From positions 1-25,236 of the forward strand of contig JSYX01000519.1 of assembly GCA_000787465.1 (NCBI GenBank): a DNA stretch of 25,236 nucleotides, read 5' to 3'. This document shows positions 1 to 9,319 of the stretch, piece after piece (the first letter of the stretch is position 1; every line of letters begins with the position of its first letter). The stretch comes from Thermomucor indicae-seudaticae. Its lineage: Eukaryota; Mucoromycota; Mucoromycetes; Mucorales; Lichtheimiaceae. The position numbers and the translations under genes were made by a program. The notes beneath the pieces are model-generated. The model searched no databases. It was not told the DNA's origin and saw nothing but the letters and a program-made list of their open reading frames with translations.

Positions 1-272
1 AATTTTAGGGAAAACCAGTGAAATTCAGGAAAAAATAGAGCCAGCTTTTCCCGTAGTGAATGTAGCTTTAAGAAAAGTGGTCGATGCGCGTATCGGATGT
101 ACTTCTTATTAATATGTCACTTTTGGGTTACCATATAAAAAAGAAGAAAAGTGACAAAAGCTGCTGAGCTGAAAAAAAGAGGAGCATAGGTTTTTGACCA
201 GACCAATATTTATTAATATGCTCAACGCATATTTAGATTGCGGAAATCATCATCCATTCCAACTTTGCCCTC

Positions 273-1313
273 CTATTCCTCTTCCTCGTGGTCATCGCGT
301 GCCCGCTTGTTGCGGTATCGGCGGGCTTCGCTAAGTAACGCACTTGTTACTTCTGGGACAGGCTGATTGCAGTGCTTGACAAAGCCTGGAGCTGGCAGCT
401 GCCGGTAGTTCATAGTTCTTCGCTGCCAGAAGTAGAGGTGACACCAATCCCGCTCCTGATATAATTGCTTGTATTCAAAGTTTTTCGCGACCCCGTTCAC
501 GCGATAAATGTCAATCTTCTTCCTGCCCTTATTGCATTACATGAACGGTAAGTAAAGCCAGTTTGCTCCCTCCCCCAACAGTAGCAAATGGTACTTACGA
601 GTTCCACCGCGTGCTCATCTCTCTCTTTACGACGCTTTTCCTCGGCAAATTTCTCGAACTCCCTTGATGACATACAGTCGCGGTTCATTAAATAAATCGC
701 AACATGTCGTGAAAGCTCTTACCTTCTTCGTCGATTTTCCTCTTCCTTTTCCTTGATATACGTGTCGCGCAGGACCTGCTTTTTCTTCTCTTCCTCTTCT
801 ACCTGCTCTCGTCGCTGCTCCGCGTCAGTAAACCAAGGTTAACCAGGAGGAAAGCTGCCTTATTATACACACCTCCTTTTCTCGTTTTCGTGATTCTTGA
901 TATACTTTGTCGCACAAGTCGTCTAAGTCATATATCTTTGGCTTCGGCGGAGGTGACGACGAACGAACACTATTTTGATCACGTGTCCGTTTTAATGCCC
1001 GATAAGGATCTATTGGGCGTCGTTCTCCGAGATGTTACACAGGACGCTCCTGAGAGTCGTATGATGACTGACGTGGTAAGTTTTCTTTCTTAGGAGATAG
1101 GGACTTTTTCGATGGAAATGGAGCAGCTGAAGATGACGCAACGGATGAGGAAGGAAAAGGGCGGTTTTTCGAAATAGGGAGACGTTTTTGTGATGGTGCA
1201 TGAGTTTGAGTAGATGTTTTGACATTTGTCGCAGTATCTGAAGACTTGTTGGATGACTTTGAAACGTTATCCCTTGGTGATTAACGTGAACGTGAACGAG
1301 ATGAGAGTGGCAT
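273..1313 (-). CDS. Ser-rich, charged coiled-coil protein of unknown function
   Basis: I do not recognise this protein. Read in the splice-consistent frame it has a Ser/Arg-rich start (MPLSSRSRS), a Ser/Pro/Lys-rich stretch, the segment PKPKIYDLDDLCDKVYQE, a long Glu/Lys/Arg helix likely to form a coiled coil, and a C-terminal part with aromatic residues (ERDWCHLYFWQRR) ending RARDDHEEEE. I infer about five introns, several with strong donors (GTAAGT near 598, GTAAGA near 722). The chosen ATG at 1313 directly follows a good acceptor (gcgcag), so an intron probably lies in the 5' leader, with its GTAAGT donor near 1370. An in-frame TAA at about 1284 is removed by an inferred 48-nt intron; if that intron is wrong, the 5' part is non-coding or the gene is broken. 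The basic and acidic composition would suit a nuclear protein, but this is only inference. Confidence 0.45.
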
Positions 1314-1829
1314 CTGCGCAGTGCGTTAGATGGACGGTAAAAGACGCCATTATCGCCGTGAACGAACTTACCTTTTAACTGCACAAAAATGGGTTTAAGG
1401 TGAAGGACCTAAAATTTAATCTAAGACTGAGCTTTTATAACTTTTCTCTCGTTGTTTCGGAATTTCACCAAATGTTAATTTTAGTAGCGGATGCAAGAGG
1501 CTGAAGTTTGTGCCTATATATTTGACCCCATGGCAGTGGATCGCGAGTATGAAAAGAACACCTTTACAGTTTAGTCTGTCTGTCCGTCCATCTGTCACGC
1601 TTTTCGGCCTATAGCTGATCCGAGACACAAGTGCACTTGGTTTATGAAGCTCTGCCTGGTGGGTCACCAGCAATTATGACACAATAATCGATGCATTATG
1701 TCATTGGGGATATACTAATTTTTTATTGCATAACGTATATGTCAATAACAGTCCAGGACCTTTCTAGCGTTCGCCGGAACAAAGCAAGGGAGGAACGCTA
1801 GTTATATTGTAAGAGAATGTTGAATTCTT
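1314..1829. other. Intergenic region, no gene recognised
   Basis: This stretch holds the presumed 5' leader of the minus-strand gene ending at 1313 and AT-rich spacer. Minus-strand open frames here (for example 1416-1673) show no recognisable domain. A perfect 9-bp inverted repeat lies at 1764-1801 and is listed separately. Confidence 0.5.
1764..1801. repeat. Perfect 9-bp inverted repeat (hairpin-forming)
   Basis: CTAGCGTTC at 1764-1772 is the exact reverse complement of GAACGCTAG at 1793-1801, with a 20-nt spacer. It lies just upstream of a possible plus-strand gene. No target-site duplication or transposase is visible nearby, so a mobile element is not supported. It could be a hairpin in a transcript or a binding site for a dimeric protein. 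Confidence 0.55.
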
Positions 1830-2461
1830 GTCACCCAACCACAACCGGACAGACTAAAGTACGCCCCACAAGTTTCGCAGAAACTTGCTTTCCCAATTGT
1901 TTCTTCGTATTTTTACCTTATCTTCATAGTTTTGTCTTCGTTTACCATAACAAAGTTACTATCAAAAGACTCGGTAATTGAACACTTCGTCAAGCGTTAC
2001 TACTTCTCTTTCTGTAGTTATTGGTCCTCTGTTCTTGGCGCCCTGACGGGGCACGTAGCCTTGTTTGTTTAACACTATATCATGCACTTGATGCACACTC
2101 TCCGTTATTATGCAGATCGTCCGGCAAAAGCTAGATATTTACTTCAAGGAGACGGATATCCCGGTGTTTTCGGTCGTTGAGCCGAAGTAAGTAACTATGG
2201 AAGGGGGAAGATCTGGTTTCTATCTAGGATTCGATTTTACATCTATGTTTTAAGCGTAGTCCACTGGTCATGTTGGCCACCTGAAAAGCCGTTCAACCAG
2301 TGCCGATCCTGGGAAGGAATGATCGGTTCTTCTATGATGACGACGAGCCCGAGCTGAGAAGGGCTAATTCTATCAAGAACTCTCTGTCGCTAGGCACAGT
2401 TCACCGTTTTCTGAAGATGAGGATGCGGACACAGAAAGTGACAATTAACTGGGCCCCGTAA
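1830..2461 (+). CDS. Coding-like exons of an unrecognised gene, ends unresolved
   Basis: Two or three exon-like blocks read coherently on the plus strand. The best one follows an acceptor at 2114-2116 (tatgcag) and begins IVRQKLDIYFKETDIPVFS. It stops at a consensus donor, GTAAGT (about 2189). A 3' block reads NDRFFYDDDEPELRRANSIK and then either runs on to a stop at 2459-2461 or, if 14 nt (GTCGC...CACAG) are removed, gives an acidic tail SPFSEDEDADTESDN ending at 2446-2448. A continuous frame upstream (about 1830-2055) joins in phase 0 through a possible intron, but I see no convincing start codon. I do not recognise the family. It may be an intact gene with an unresolved 5' end or a decaying gene. 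The evidence is reading-frame continuity plus splice signals only. Confidence 0.25.
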
Positions 2462-2775
2462 AGTTTTGTAGACTTCTCTTCGAACCGTCAGAAAGGTGGC
2501 TTTTAAGATGTTTCCTATTGGGGCATCTTGGTGTGCACACAGTGCCTTTAATCATTTGCACCCTCCTCATCAATTGCATCCGTAATGTTTATACATATAT
2601 TATTTAATCAATCCTCGATTGTAGAAGCATTTATAACGCGTTTGTAAAAATATCTAGTAGATATAAATATTTTATTTGCCTTGTTTCTGTGTATTATTGA
2701 TGAGACAATGTTGGAGATGGGGTGCCTTTCCAATGAATACAAGTCGATCTGTGCCACCTGAAGAGGCCGTCGTAC
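2462..2775. other. AT-rich spacer
   Basis: This stretch is largely A+T with TATA-like runs around 2660-2675 (gatataaatattttatttg), which could serve as a promoter for the small plus-strand frame at 2776. No gene is recognised in it. Confidence 0.4.
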
Positions 2776-3186
2776 ATGATACAGACTGGCGGTCTAGGTT
2801 CTCCTGTACTCAAATACGGCTTAGAACAAGTGTTGCTGTACTTCCGGTCGACCGATCAATTACCACCGCCAACTTCACATATAAACGCTGTGACTTTTAT
2901 AGACCATGCTGTGATCACCAGAAAGAATAACTTTTGGAAACTAAGGAAAAAGACAAAAAATGGGACGTCCATGCTCATGGTGGTGGCAACAGCACGTGTC
3001 TGTAAATAGATATGTATGATTCTGAATCTAGTACACCTTTTCGCAGCTGACATTCTAACCTGATATGGAGCTACGTAAACACCAGGCCACAAAGCTAAAG
3101 TTACATACAATGACATGCCAGCGGTTGCTGCCAAGCAATTAAAATTCCAAGGAAAAAAGAAAGGTTTTACTGGCAAGACGAGCTAG
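2776..3186 (+). CDS. Possible small basic protein, two exons, unknown
   Basis: Starting at ATG 2776 (MIQTGGLGSPVLKYGLEQV...), the frame stays open to 3001. A donor GTAAAT at 3002 and an acceptor ending at 3085 (acaccag) remove an 84-nt intron with CTGAC/CTAAC branch-like sequences. The phase is kept, giving a Lys-rich C-terminus that ends FQGKKKGFTGKTS. The spliced product would be about 108 residues. The phase-matched junction and the basic tail argue for coding, but I recognise no family. The upstream frame has a stop just before, so either this ATG is the start or an upstream exon is missed. It lies about 500 bp upstream of MTF1 on the same strand. Confidence 0.33.
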
Positions 3187-3681
3187 AAAAAAGTATGGGT
3201 CTTCTTCTGCTGCATCTTCTTTGATCGCATCGGAATTATGTGCGATGCAATATAACTGTCAAATGCAAACGAGGTACGATATATAGGAGAAAATTAAAAG
3301 GAAAACTGCCTCTCTGGTTACATCCATATTCGGGAGTTTCTGGCAATTAGGTCAAGAACTTCTTGCAATGATGTAAAACCGTCAACAAATAAAAATCATC
3401 TTTCTCTTTCTATCTTCTCTTTTCCCTTATTCTCACTTTGCCCTGTGGCGTTGTCGTGAAAGCTTCTTTAACGGACGACCGGGTATTTAATATCTTTGAA
3501 CAGAATGGGTTGTCAGTAGACCCTTTTCATGATGTAGCGGACTTCAAAAGTTCTCTGGAAAAACATTTTGCCACCGTGAATTTTCAAACGGCTATGGCGC
3601 CTATGGCAGGTGACACACACATTTTTCGAAGTTTTTTGGTTGCCCTTGATTCACACCATTGCTTAATTAAAGATTCGAGCA
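3187..3681. other. Spacer and presumed MTF1 promoter/leader
   Basis: A pyrimidine-rich tract at about 3400-3440 (ctttctctttctatcttctc) resembles fungal promoters just upstream of transcription starts. An open frame crosses 3438-3770 but starts at TTG and overlaps the 5' end of MTF1 in another frame. I see no other gene. Confidence 0.5.
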
Positions 3682-5153
3682 ATGGCAGCAGTTGTAAGAA
3701 GGATCAATATAAAGATCCCTACGCTGACCGAATGGGGACAAATGAGCAAGGTGAAGCACCTTGCAAATAGTCGGAATACATTAGCTTCCGTTCAGCTGGC
3801 AGGTTCTGTCATGTATGACATTGTGGAGGTTCCCCGAGGCTATAACTGACGAAACCAACAAACGACATCAGAGAAAGCATTGGCAGACCTTAATATACCG
3901 AATCCTGAACGAATGACGGCAGTTGAAATATATCCAGGCAAGTTGTGTGCGAGTTGCCCTGAGGGTAACAGTACTCTTATGCTCATGTGGGACGGGGAAC
4001 TTTATTAGGGCTTGGAGCATGGTCGGCTGCCCTTGTCAATGGAGGATTTAAACGCGTCATTGCGCTAGAGACGAACCCAAAATATGCAAAATGGATGGGG
4101 GTAATGTATCTGGTTCTCTTTCCCGGCAGGAGATATGCTGAGACTTGTCGTAATAGGAAATAGCGGCCCAATCCAATGGAGTCCTTGATCTTGTTAAAAT
4201 GGACGGTTATAATTGGGAAACATATATCGAACTCAGGAAGCCAGAATATCTCGGCAATTTGGCCACAGAGGACTGGTCTGAAGGTAAAGAAACTTGAAGG
4301 CATACAAAGAAAACAGTGAACGCTGAACTTCTTGTATCCAGTCAATCCGAATATTCTGTTTACAGGAACAATACCAAAATCTACAAAAGGTGAACAATTA
4401 CTGGCACAGTTCACGACATGTATCGTAAACAAGATGGCTATGCACACGAACGGCAGAGTTCAGATGGCATTTTGGATGTCAGAGCAAGTTTATACGGTTT
4501 GTTTTCAATTCTGTATATATGTGCCTCTGCGTAGTGATGGTTGACTGACTGGGCTATTGCACAGAAATTCTCTGCCCCGGCTGGAACTTTGGCTCGCTGT
4601 AAAATGAGTATTGTCACGGAAGCCTGCGCTGACTTTCGCACGGTTGCGGTTGCTAAAGCCAGGGATATGTACCCTCATGTAAGCACCACCAGCAAATCCG
4701 GCTGTACGCAGGATTACAGAGTCTAAAATGCCAATTATGTAGACTGAATACAGACTTGTCCATATCGTGCCTTTCAAAGAAAAGAAGATTACTGGTAAGT
4801 GTTTCCATTGGCTGATTGTTAACGAGTTTGGCCTATCGGTTGACACGTTATAATGTTAGCACAATGGGATGTATTTGAATACGTTCTAAAGCATTTGTTC
4901 GTGATGCCGAAGCATCCGTTAACCAAGATGATCAAGTAAGAATTGTGGTGCCTTATTTGTGAGTAACTTAGTTTAACTGTCTATCCTTTTAAGGACGCTC
5001 GGTCCTGGAGCTGAAATTCTTCTTAAGCGCTTATCATTTGATCCGAATATTGACGTGGGCGACATGTCTGTTGAGCAGATCAATGAGGTGGCTGTTAAGT
5101 TTGACCAGTGGCCGCTGCGCCCAAGAGTCCTTTTCGAATACGACATAGATTAA
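3682..5153 (+). CDS. MTF1: Mitochondrial transcription factor Mtf1 (mtTFB-type)
   Basis: This is a nucleus-encoded partner of the single-subunit mitochondrial RNA polymerase, needed for promoter opening and derived from the KsgA/Dim1 rRNA adenine dimethylase fold. The spliced protein is about 325 residues (yeast Mtf1 is 341). It contains the SAM-fold motif I region EIYPGLGAWSAALVN (about 67-81), the acidic-turn segment RVIALETNPKYAKW, DGYNWETYIEL, the NILFTGTIP/GEQLLAQF block, KFSAPAGTLARCKMSIVTEA and a C-terminal WDVFEYVLKHLFV...LGPGAEILL. The start at 3682 is followed by a basic MAAVVRRINIK, suiting mitochondrial import. I place eight introns, all phase-consistent. The first (3829-3873) is only 45 nt with a weak GTTCCC donor. 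The second (3938-4008) is GC-AG (donor GCAAGT). The glycine-rich motif follows the Mtf1/TFB pattern, not the active dimethylase; whether methylation is retained cannot be told. It converges on the NDUFB4 gene, whose stop codon is 163 bp away. Confidence 0.92.
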
Positions 5154-5316
5154 GTACGCATCTCATTTTCCTGTATTCTTCTACTTTTCATGACACAAGC
5201 CATTTCCCTTTTCCCTTTTTCTTCCTCGCGTGCATCATCATAGATAGAGAATAGACACAAATCATCTATTGCAAAAAGAGCTTTCAACAAAATCCTTGTT
5301 GGTTTTTTTAAAACAT

Positions 5317-5601
5317 CTATTGTTTGGCGTTTGCCTTCGTCATATCTTCATAAGTTTGCGATGCAGCGAAGTCCCATTTTTGCTATAAATGGCGTGAGTC
5401 AAAGGCATTCATTGACACTGAGTAGATTGCATGACTTACTTGAGTCTTGTAGGCCAAGTAGGTCAAGGCAACGGGGACAATACCCATCCAGACGAGCGTA
5501 CGCGTTGTGGTTCTCTTGTTCCAGCCGAAGTACAAGTGAGTGTTTTCACGGAGATGAGCCCATCGTTCGATGGCGGGATCGATTTTAATGTCGTGACCCA
5601 T
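5317..5601 (-). CDS. Complex I accessory subunit, B15/NDUFB4 family
   Basis: This is an accessory subunit of NADH:ubiquinone oxidoreductase in the inner mitochondrial membrane arm. The spliced protein has 75 residues and begins MGHDIKIDPAIERWAHLREN, the conserved fungal B15 signature (DPAIERW...REN). It continues YFGWNKRTTTRTLVWMG, then one hydrophobic segment (WMGIVPVALTYLAY, about 37-50), and ends QKWDFAASQTYED...KANAKQ. A single intron starts at GTAAGT directly after codon CAA (YKTQ) and ends tttatag, joining to QKWDF in phase 0. Length and single membrane span match the family. Presence of this subunit implies that the organism retains respiratory complex I. Confidence 0.88.
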
Positions 5602-5965
5602 TATTGTTTTATGGCCTGTTGGAGCAAGTTTTGGTAACCTGGGCTATTTGCAACCCAGTCCTTGATTACGTCGCGAGAAATTTTTTTCCGCACAGATCGA
5701 CGGCGACAGACTGGTTTTGGCTGAACTTACGTGACATCCGGCACAGTCGTAGCCTTTGCTGGCACAGTTAAGACTACGCAGACGCAACGGTAGATCGCCT
5801 AGCATGGATGGAATAAGGCTTGATAAGAACCAAGAATGAGGGTCAGCGCACAGAAGACTTCTTGCCAAAAAGACTACACAATTAGTGTATAGTGCAAAAG
5901 AAAACGTAGATAAGTATTTACATATTGCAAAGCTCTTGTGACTAAAAAAGCTGTACAGTATAATC
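5602..5965. other. Spacer between NDUFB4 and the F-box relic
   Basis: This stretch must hold the NDUFB4 promoter. Minus-strand frames run through it (about 5644-5960) and may contain further decayed sequence of the F-box relic, for example a leucine-rich patch encoded near 5780-5830. I could not align any of it convincingly to the intact paralog. Confidence 0.4.
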
Positions 5966-6419
5966 GCATGTTGTGTTGATCCGACTCGCGCTCCAAGTTT
6001 GCTTTCAAAGATGACTGTTGAAATTGACGCGTCTTCCGTGGATGAAACAGTGCGCAGGCCACTTTCGTACGCCAGATGGCATCTATTGGGCAACCTTGCG
6101 GACGGTGGGCACGCGTGACAAGCATGTAACCCAGAATGCAGGTCGGAAACATTCAATGACGCGTTGAGTGTCTGCAAGCACCAAGCCGTATTCTGGCAAT
6201 TGTTCCAAGGTCTGAGCCCGTTGAGCATAAATGACGGCCATGATCTTTTGATTCGCTGTTTCAAGTGCTGTAATTAAAATGAAGGAGTGCATCGCCAAAC
6301 TCTTTCTTTTGGTTTTTGGAAATCGCAGTGTGGACGTGATGACGAACACGGTCATACGGGTTACGGGCAATCGCGTCGTTGTTATCCAAGAACTCACCAT
6401 ATACTAAGTCGCTGGTCAT
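5966..6419 (-). pseudogene. Frameshifted relic of a TPR/F-box gene
   Basis: Read on the minus strand from ATG 6419 (MTSDLVYGEFLDNNDAIA...), this region aligns residue by residue to the N-terminal TPR part of the F-box gene at 22728, but in three successive frames. Frame one covers SDLV...FGDALLHFNYST (paralog SDLV...FQESIMHYESAI). Frame two covers NQKIMAVIYAQRAQ...DTQRVIECF (paralog NQELLAVIFAHRAQ...DAKRVSECF). Frame three covers PTCILGY...SSLKANLERESDQ (paralog PTSAHGY...ISLKDSLAAEISQ) with equal spacing. The second break near 6150 is a one-base loss (gaatg-tttccgacc against gagtgcttcccgact). The first, near 6270, is about a one-base gain. Homology fades where the F-box should begin, so the F-box and LRRs are lost or unrecognisable. 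I infer a dead duplicate. Confidence 0.8.
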
Positions 6420-6693
6420 TTGCGCGGAAGAAGAGGAGTATCAAATCATGCACTGTTGTGCGCCCCCTCAATATATGCGATCATTTGAGAAAATTGGGTG
6501 CGGTAACAGATCTCAATCGTAGACACTTGCATAATCAGTGGACCGACCTGTGTAACTCAAATGTCGGTTTCTTCATATGAGCGGATTTGCTTTGTCATTT
6601 GAATTTCAGTTCTCTCTTCTTCTTTTCCCGCTTCTTCAGGCACTCACTCAAGCTTACGCTGTTGTTCTTTACGCTACGTAGCAAAGTCGAAAG

Positions 6694-7304
6694 ATGAGAA
6701 TTGCTCCTCACGTTGCCGAAAAATACCCTCATTTACTCGATTTTGTAAATCTTTACAATTCTCGAGAAGGCAACACTGTTTTCTGGGAAGACAAGGTTGT
6801 GGAAAATCTGACTATCGTGGACGCTGTTCCAGATAAACTTGTATGGGAGTTTGAAGTCAAAGAAGCCCATTGCAACATGTAAGGAAACACGTTTTGTTTT
6901 TCCTTCACTTGGCCCAATACTGATCGTTTTCCCCATCTAAAGGTTGGGTAACATTCATGGTGGATGTGTTGCAACAGCCATTGATATCTGCAGCAGCTTT
7001 GCACTTCTCGTAAGCTCAGGTAAAAATCAAAATGATCTTTTTGTTTTTGGCGGTCATTATCACTATGGGAACTGATGGAGACAAACAAAAAGATAAAAGC
7101 CAATGGGGTACGATTGGAGTTTCCACAGATTTGAGCATATCATATATGCTAGCCATCCCAGCTGGAAGCAAAGCCCGCCTTGAATGCGAAGTTCAACGGG
7201 TGGGCAAGAAATTGTCATACATTTACACCAAAGTCTTTGATGAGTCGGGCAGAATCTGTTACTCCGGTTCCCACACAAAGTTCAACATTGACGCAAAGCT
7301 GTAG
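6694..7304 (+). CDS. Hotdog-fold acyl-CoA thioesterase (ACOT13/THEM2-like)
   Basis: Members of this family hydrolyse acyl-CoA thioesters to free fatty acid and CoA; animal ACOT13 is mitochondrion-associated. The spliced protein is about 157 residues. It starts MRIAPHVAEKYPHLL and includes WEDKVVENLTIVDAV. The family hallmark HGG is in NIHGGCVATAIDICSS, followed by the paired strand GTIGVSTDLSISYMLAIPAG and a C-terminal RVGKKLSYIYTKVFDESG. Introns are 6879-6942 (GTAAGG...ctaaag) and 7020-7092 (GTAAAA...aaaaag), both phase-consistent. Substrate preference cannot be read from the sequence. DPH3 begins only 70 bp after the stop codon on the same strand. Confidence 0.85.
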
Positions 7305-7374
7305 AAAAATTCAGATCCTTCTTTTTTTTCCTTCCCTGCTTTTTTTTTGATCTCGTTAACCATTATCGGCCATC

Positions 7375-7754
7375 ATGACGTCGTTCTACGATGAAGTGAG
7401 TCTTCGATTTTAAACGCCAATGTACAATAAACGAGGCTTACTTACATGATCTTGTTGCACAGATCGAGATTGAGGACATGGAGTTTGATGAAGACCAGCA
7501 AGTATACACTTATCCGTGCCCATGCGGAGACAAGTTTACCATTTCAATCGTACGCAAATAATTCATTTGACTTGCTTAAAAGAATTCTAGCTCACCTTGA
7601 TCTGATCTTATAGGACGATTTGCGAGACGGCGAGGACGTTGCCCGTTGCCCTTCTTGCTCGTTGATCATTCGAGTCATTTACGATCCTGACGATTTCGCA
7701 GACGATGAAGATGGTGATTCGTTCCAAGTCGAGAGCACCCTAGTTGTTGCATAA
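7375..7754 (+). CDS. DPH3: Diphthamide biosynthesis protein 3 (CSL zinc finger)
   Basis: Dph3/Kti11 is a small iron- or zinc-binding protein that donates electrons to the Dph1-Dph2 radical enzyme in the first step of diphthamide synthesis on eEF2, and it also supports Elongator. The spliced protein has 82 residues: MTSFYDE, then [20 protein letters not shown], then a CSL-type finger with Cys26 and Cys28 (YPCPCGDKF) and Cys48 and Cys51 ([14 protein letters not shown]), and an acidic tail. All four metal ligands are present and the length is normal. Introns are 7396-7462 and 7550-7613, both in phase 0. The first exon is only 21 bases, so the gene is easy to miss in an ORF scan. It converges on the BAP31-like gene. 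Confidence 0.93.
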
Positions 7755-7962
7755 GACTCGGCTATCTGTATACTACCCAAACTTCCCTCACTCTCTTCTC
7801 CTCCCTCGATCATGTACATTTTCACCATATATCATTTTGCATTTTACCATCGTGATAAAAAAGGTCTTTTCTTTGCTTTTGCGTACAAGAGTCTGCAATT
7901 TTCAAGGGATATGTGCAATGTTCTAAAAGTATGACGAGTGCTATGTGCGTGAAATGGGGCAT

Positions 7963-9064
7963 TTAGATATCCTTCTTTGGTTCAACTTTTTGACCTGTCG
8001 CAGCAGCTTCAAGTGCATTGCGCTCATCTGCCAGGCGATTGTACTCGATTGACTGTTGCTCCACCTGTTTCTTGAGAGTCTCAAAATCCCGTTCCTGCTG
8101 TTTGAGCGTCTTGAGCTCATCGTTTAGTGCAGCAATCTGTTTCTTGTAATCCTCCTCCAATTGGACAAACTTCTCTTGACTCTGTGTAGTTGATTGAGTC
8201 TGTAGAAATGGTTAAAATCAGATAGAAAGATGGTTTGGAGTTGTCAAAGTTCTTGCCTCTTTTCTCAGGTTTTCGAGCTCTTCTTCGCGTTTGAGCACCT
8301 GGAGAACAAGGGTGCTGGTGCGTTCGAGGATCCTAACCACTTCCATCAGTATCAAAAGAGCCGTCGGATCATTCATGCGCAAAACATACAAGGACAGAAA
8401 AAGGGTGAAGCCGGTTAGATACAAGTTACGCTGTGCATAAAACTTCTTCGCTTTAAGGTTTGCTTCGTAACTGTAATCATAATGCTGTCGTTGTTCTCCT
8501 TCCGTATCGGCCTCGATGCGATTCAGACGGTTGATTGTATCTGCCCACGCAGAAAGATACTCATTAGTCCTATTGCATTTGACTCCAATGCCCCAAGTAA
8601 GCCGATTTTACCAATGAAAAGAACAAAGATAAACCTATGCACGATCAGACAAGTCAGAGCGCTGATACCGAGAACCTACCCGACACGCTCTTTGCTTACC
8701 CGAAGATGATCTTCAAGACGTAGAGAGCCTTAGCCACCTGTAGAGGCGAGTTAAATACACGTAAGAAAAGTTGACACGAATGTTAACGTCAGCTTACGAG
8801 AGGTGACGTGGAAGCAAACTTGAGCATGGCCCTGCGCCAATGCGAAGGTAGCGGCAACTAGACCAGTACCAGTAAATGAGCAAGCTCCTCCCTTGGGCAA
8901 GGCAAAGTTTTCTGTTACTTACCACGAGAATACCGAAGATTATCATCTGCAATGAACATTAATCCCAGGCACGGTAAGTAACGTATCGCCCTCGAGTAAG
9001 CATACAGTACAGCACTTGCCTCGGTCACCAAAATGCCAAACGTCAATGTATAGTAAATGGTCAT
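7963..9064 (-). CDS. BAP31/Yet3-family ER membrane protein
   Basis: This family of ER membrane proteins takes part in export and quality control of membrane cargo. The spliced protein is about 217 residues. It starts MTIYYTLTFGILVTE and has three hydrophobic segments (about 1-25, 44-63 and 102-115), the conserved LPLPSHWRRAMLKF loop, YSYEANLKAKKFYAQRN, and a cytosolic coiled coil (KREEELENLRKE through about 205). It ends KKDI, a canonical KKXX di-lysine ER-retrieval signal. Seven introns fit. Two use GC donors: 8947-9019 (GAG|GCAAGT) and 8200-8256 (GAG|GCAAGA). The second exon is only 24 bases (MIIFGILV). All junctions keep phase and restore the Yet-type N-terminus (TEM... followed by LPLP). 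It diverges from the ELM1-like gene across 255 bp. Confidence 0.9.
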
Positions 9065-9319
9065 GCTGGACTTCTTTTTTGAAACAAGAGTTATTCGAAA
9101 GGAAGTGAGAAAGAGAAGCAGAAGACTTTCTTGGCACAGACGCGCGACACCCGTTTTTTCAACCCCAAAAATTCTCAGCTTATGCAAAGCACGTAACTTT
9201 CTGTTACTGCACCACGATCCTCTCGGTGCGACCAGCATGGTGTTTGTTTCATGTTATGCAGGGAAACGACGTACCGATACTGAAAAAATGTTCAGAAAAA
9301 GTTATGGATGTGCTACATC

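Noticed and set aside
1416..1673. Minus-strand 85-codon frame including a DGRTDRLN stretch
   Set aside because: The Asp-Gly-Arg-Thr run derives from a short imperfect CTGTCCGTC-type repeat; there is no start context, splice signal or domain.
2280..2330. In-frame TGA as proof that the 1830-2461 locus is a pseudogene
   Set aside because: Choosing a later acceptor (gggaag at about 2317) removes the TGA and joins EPK to NDRFFYDDDE in phase, so the stop alone is not decisive.
3438..3770. 110-codon plus-strand frame before MTF1
   Set aside because: It starts at TTG, has no recognisable motif and overlaps the MTF1 start in another frame. The MTF1 reading is supported by family sequence.
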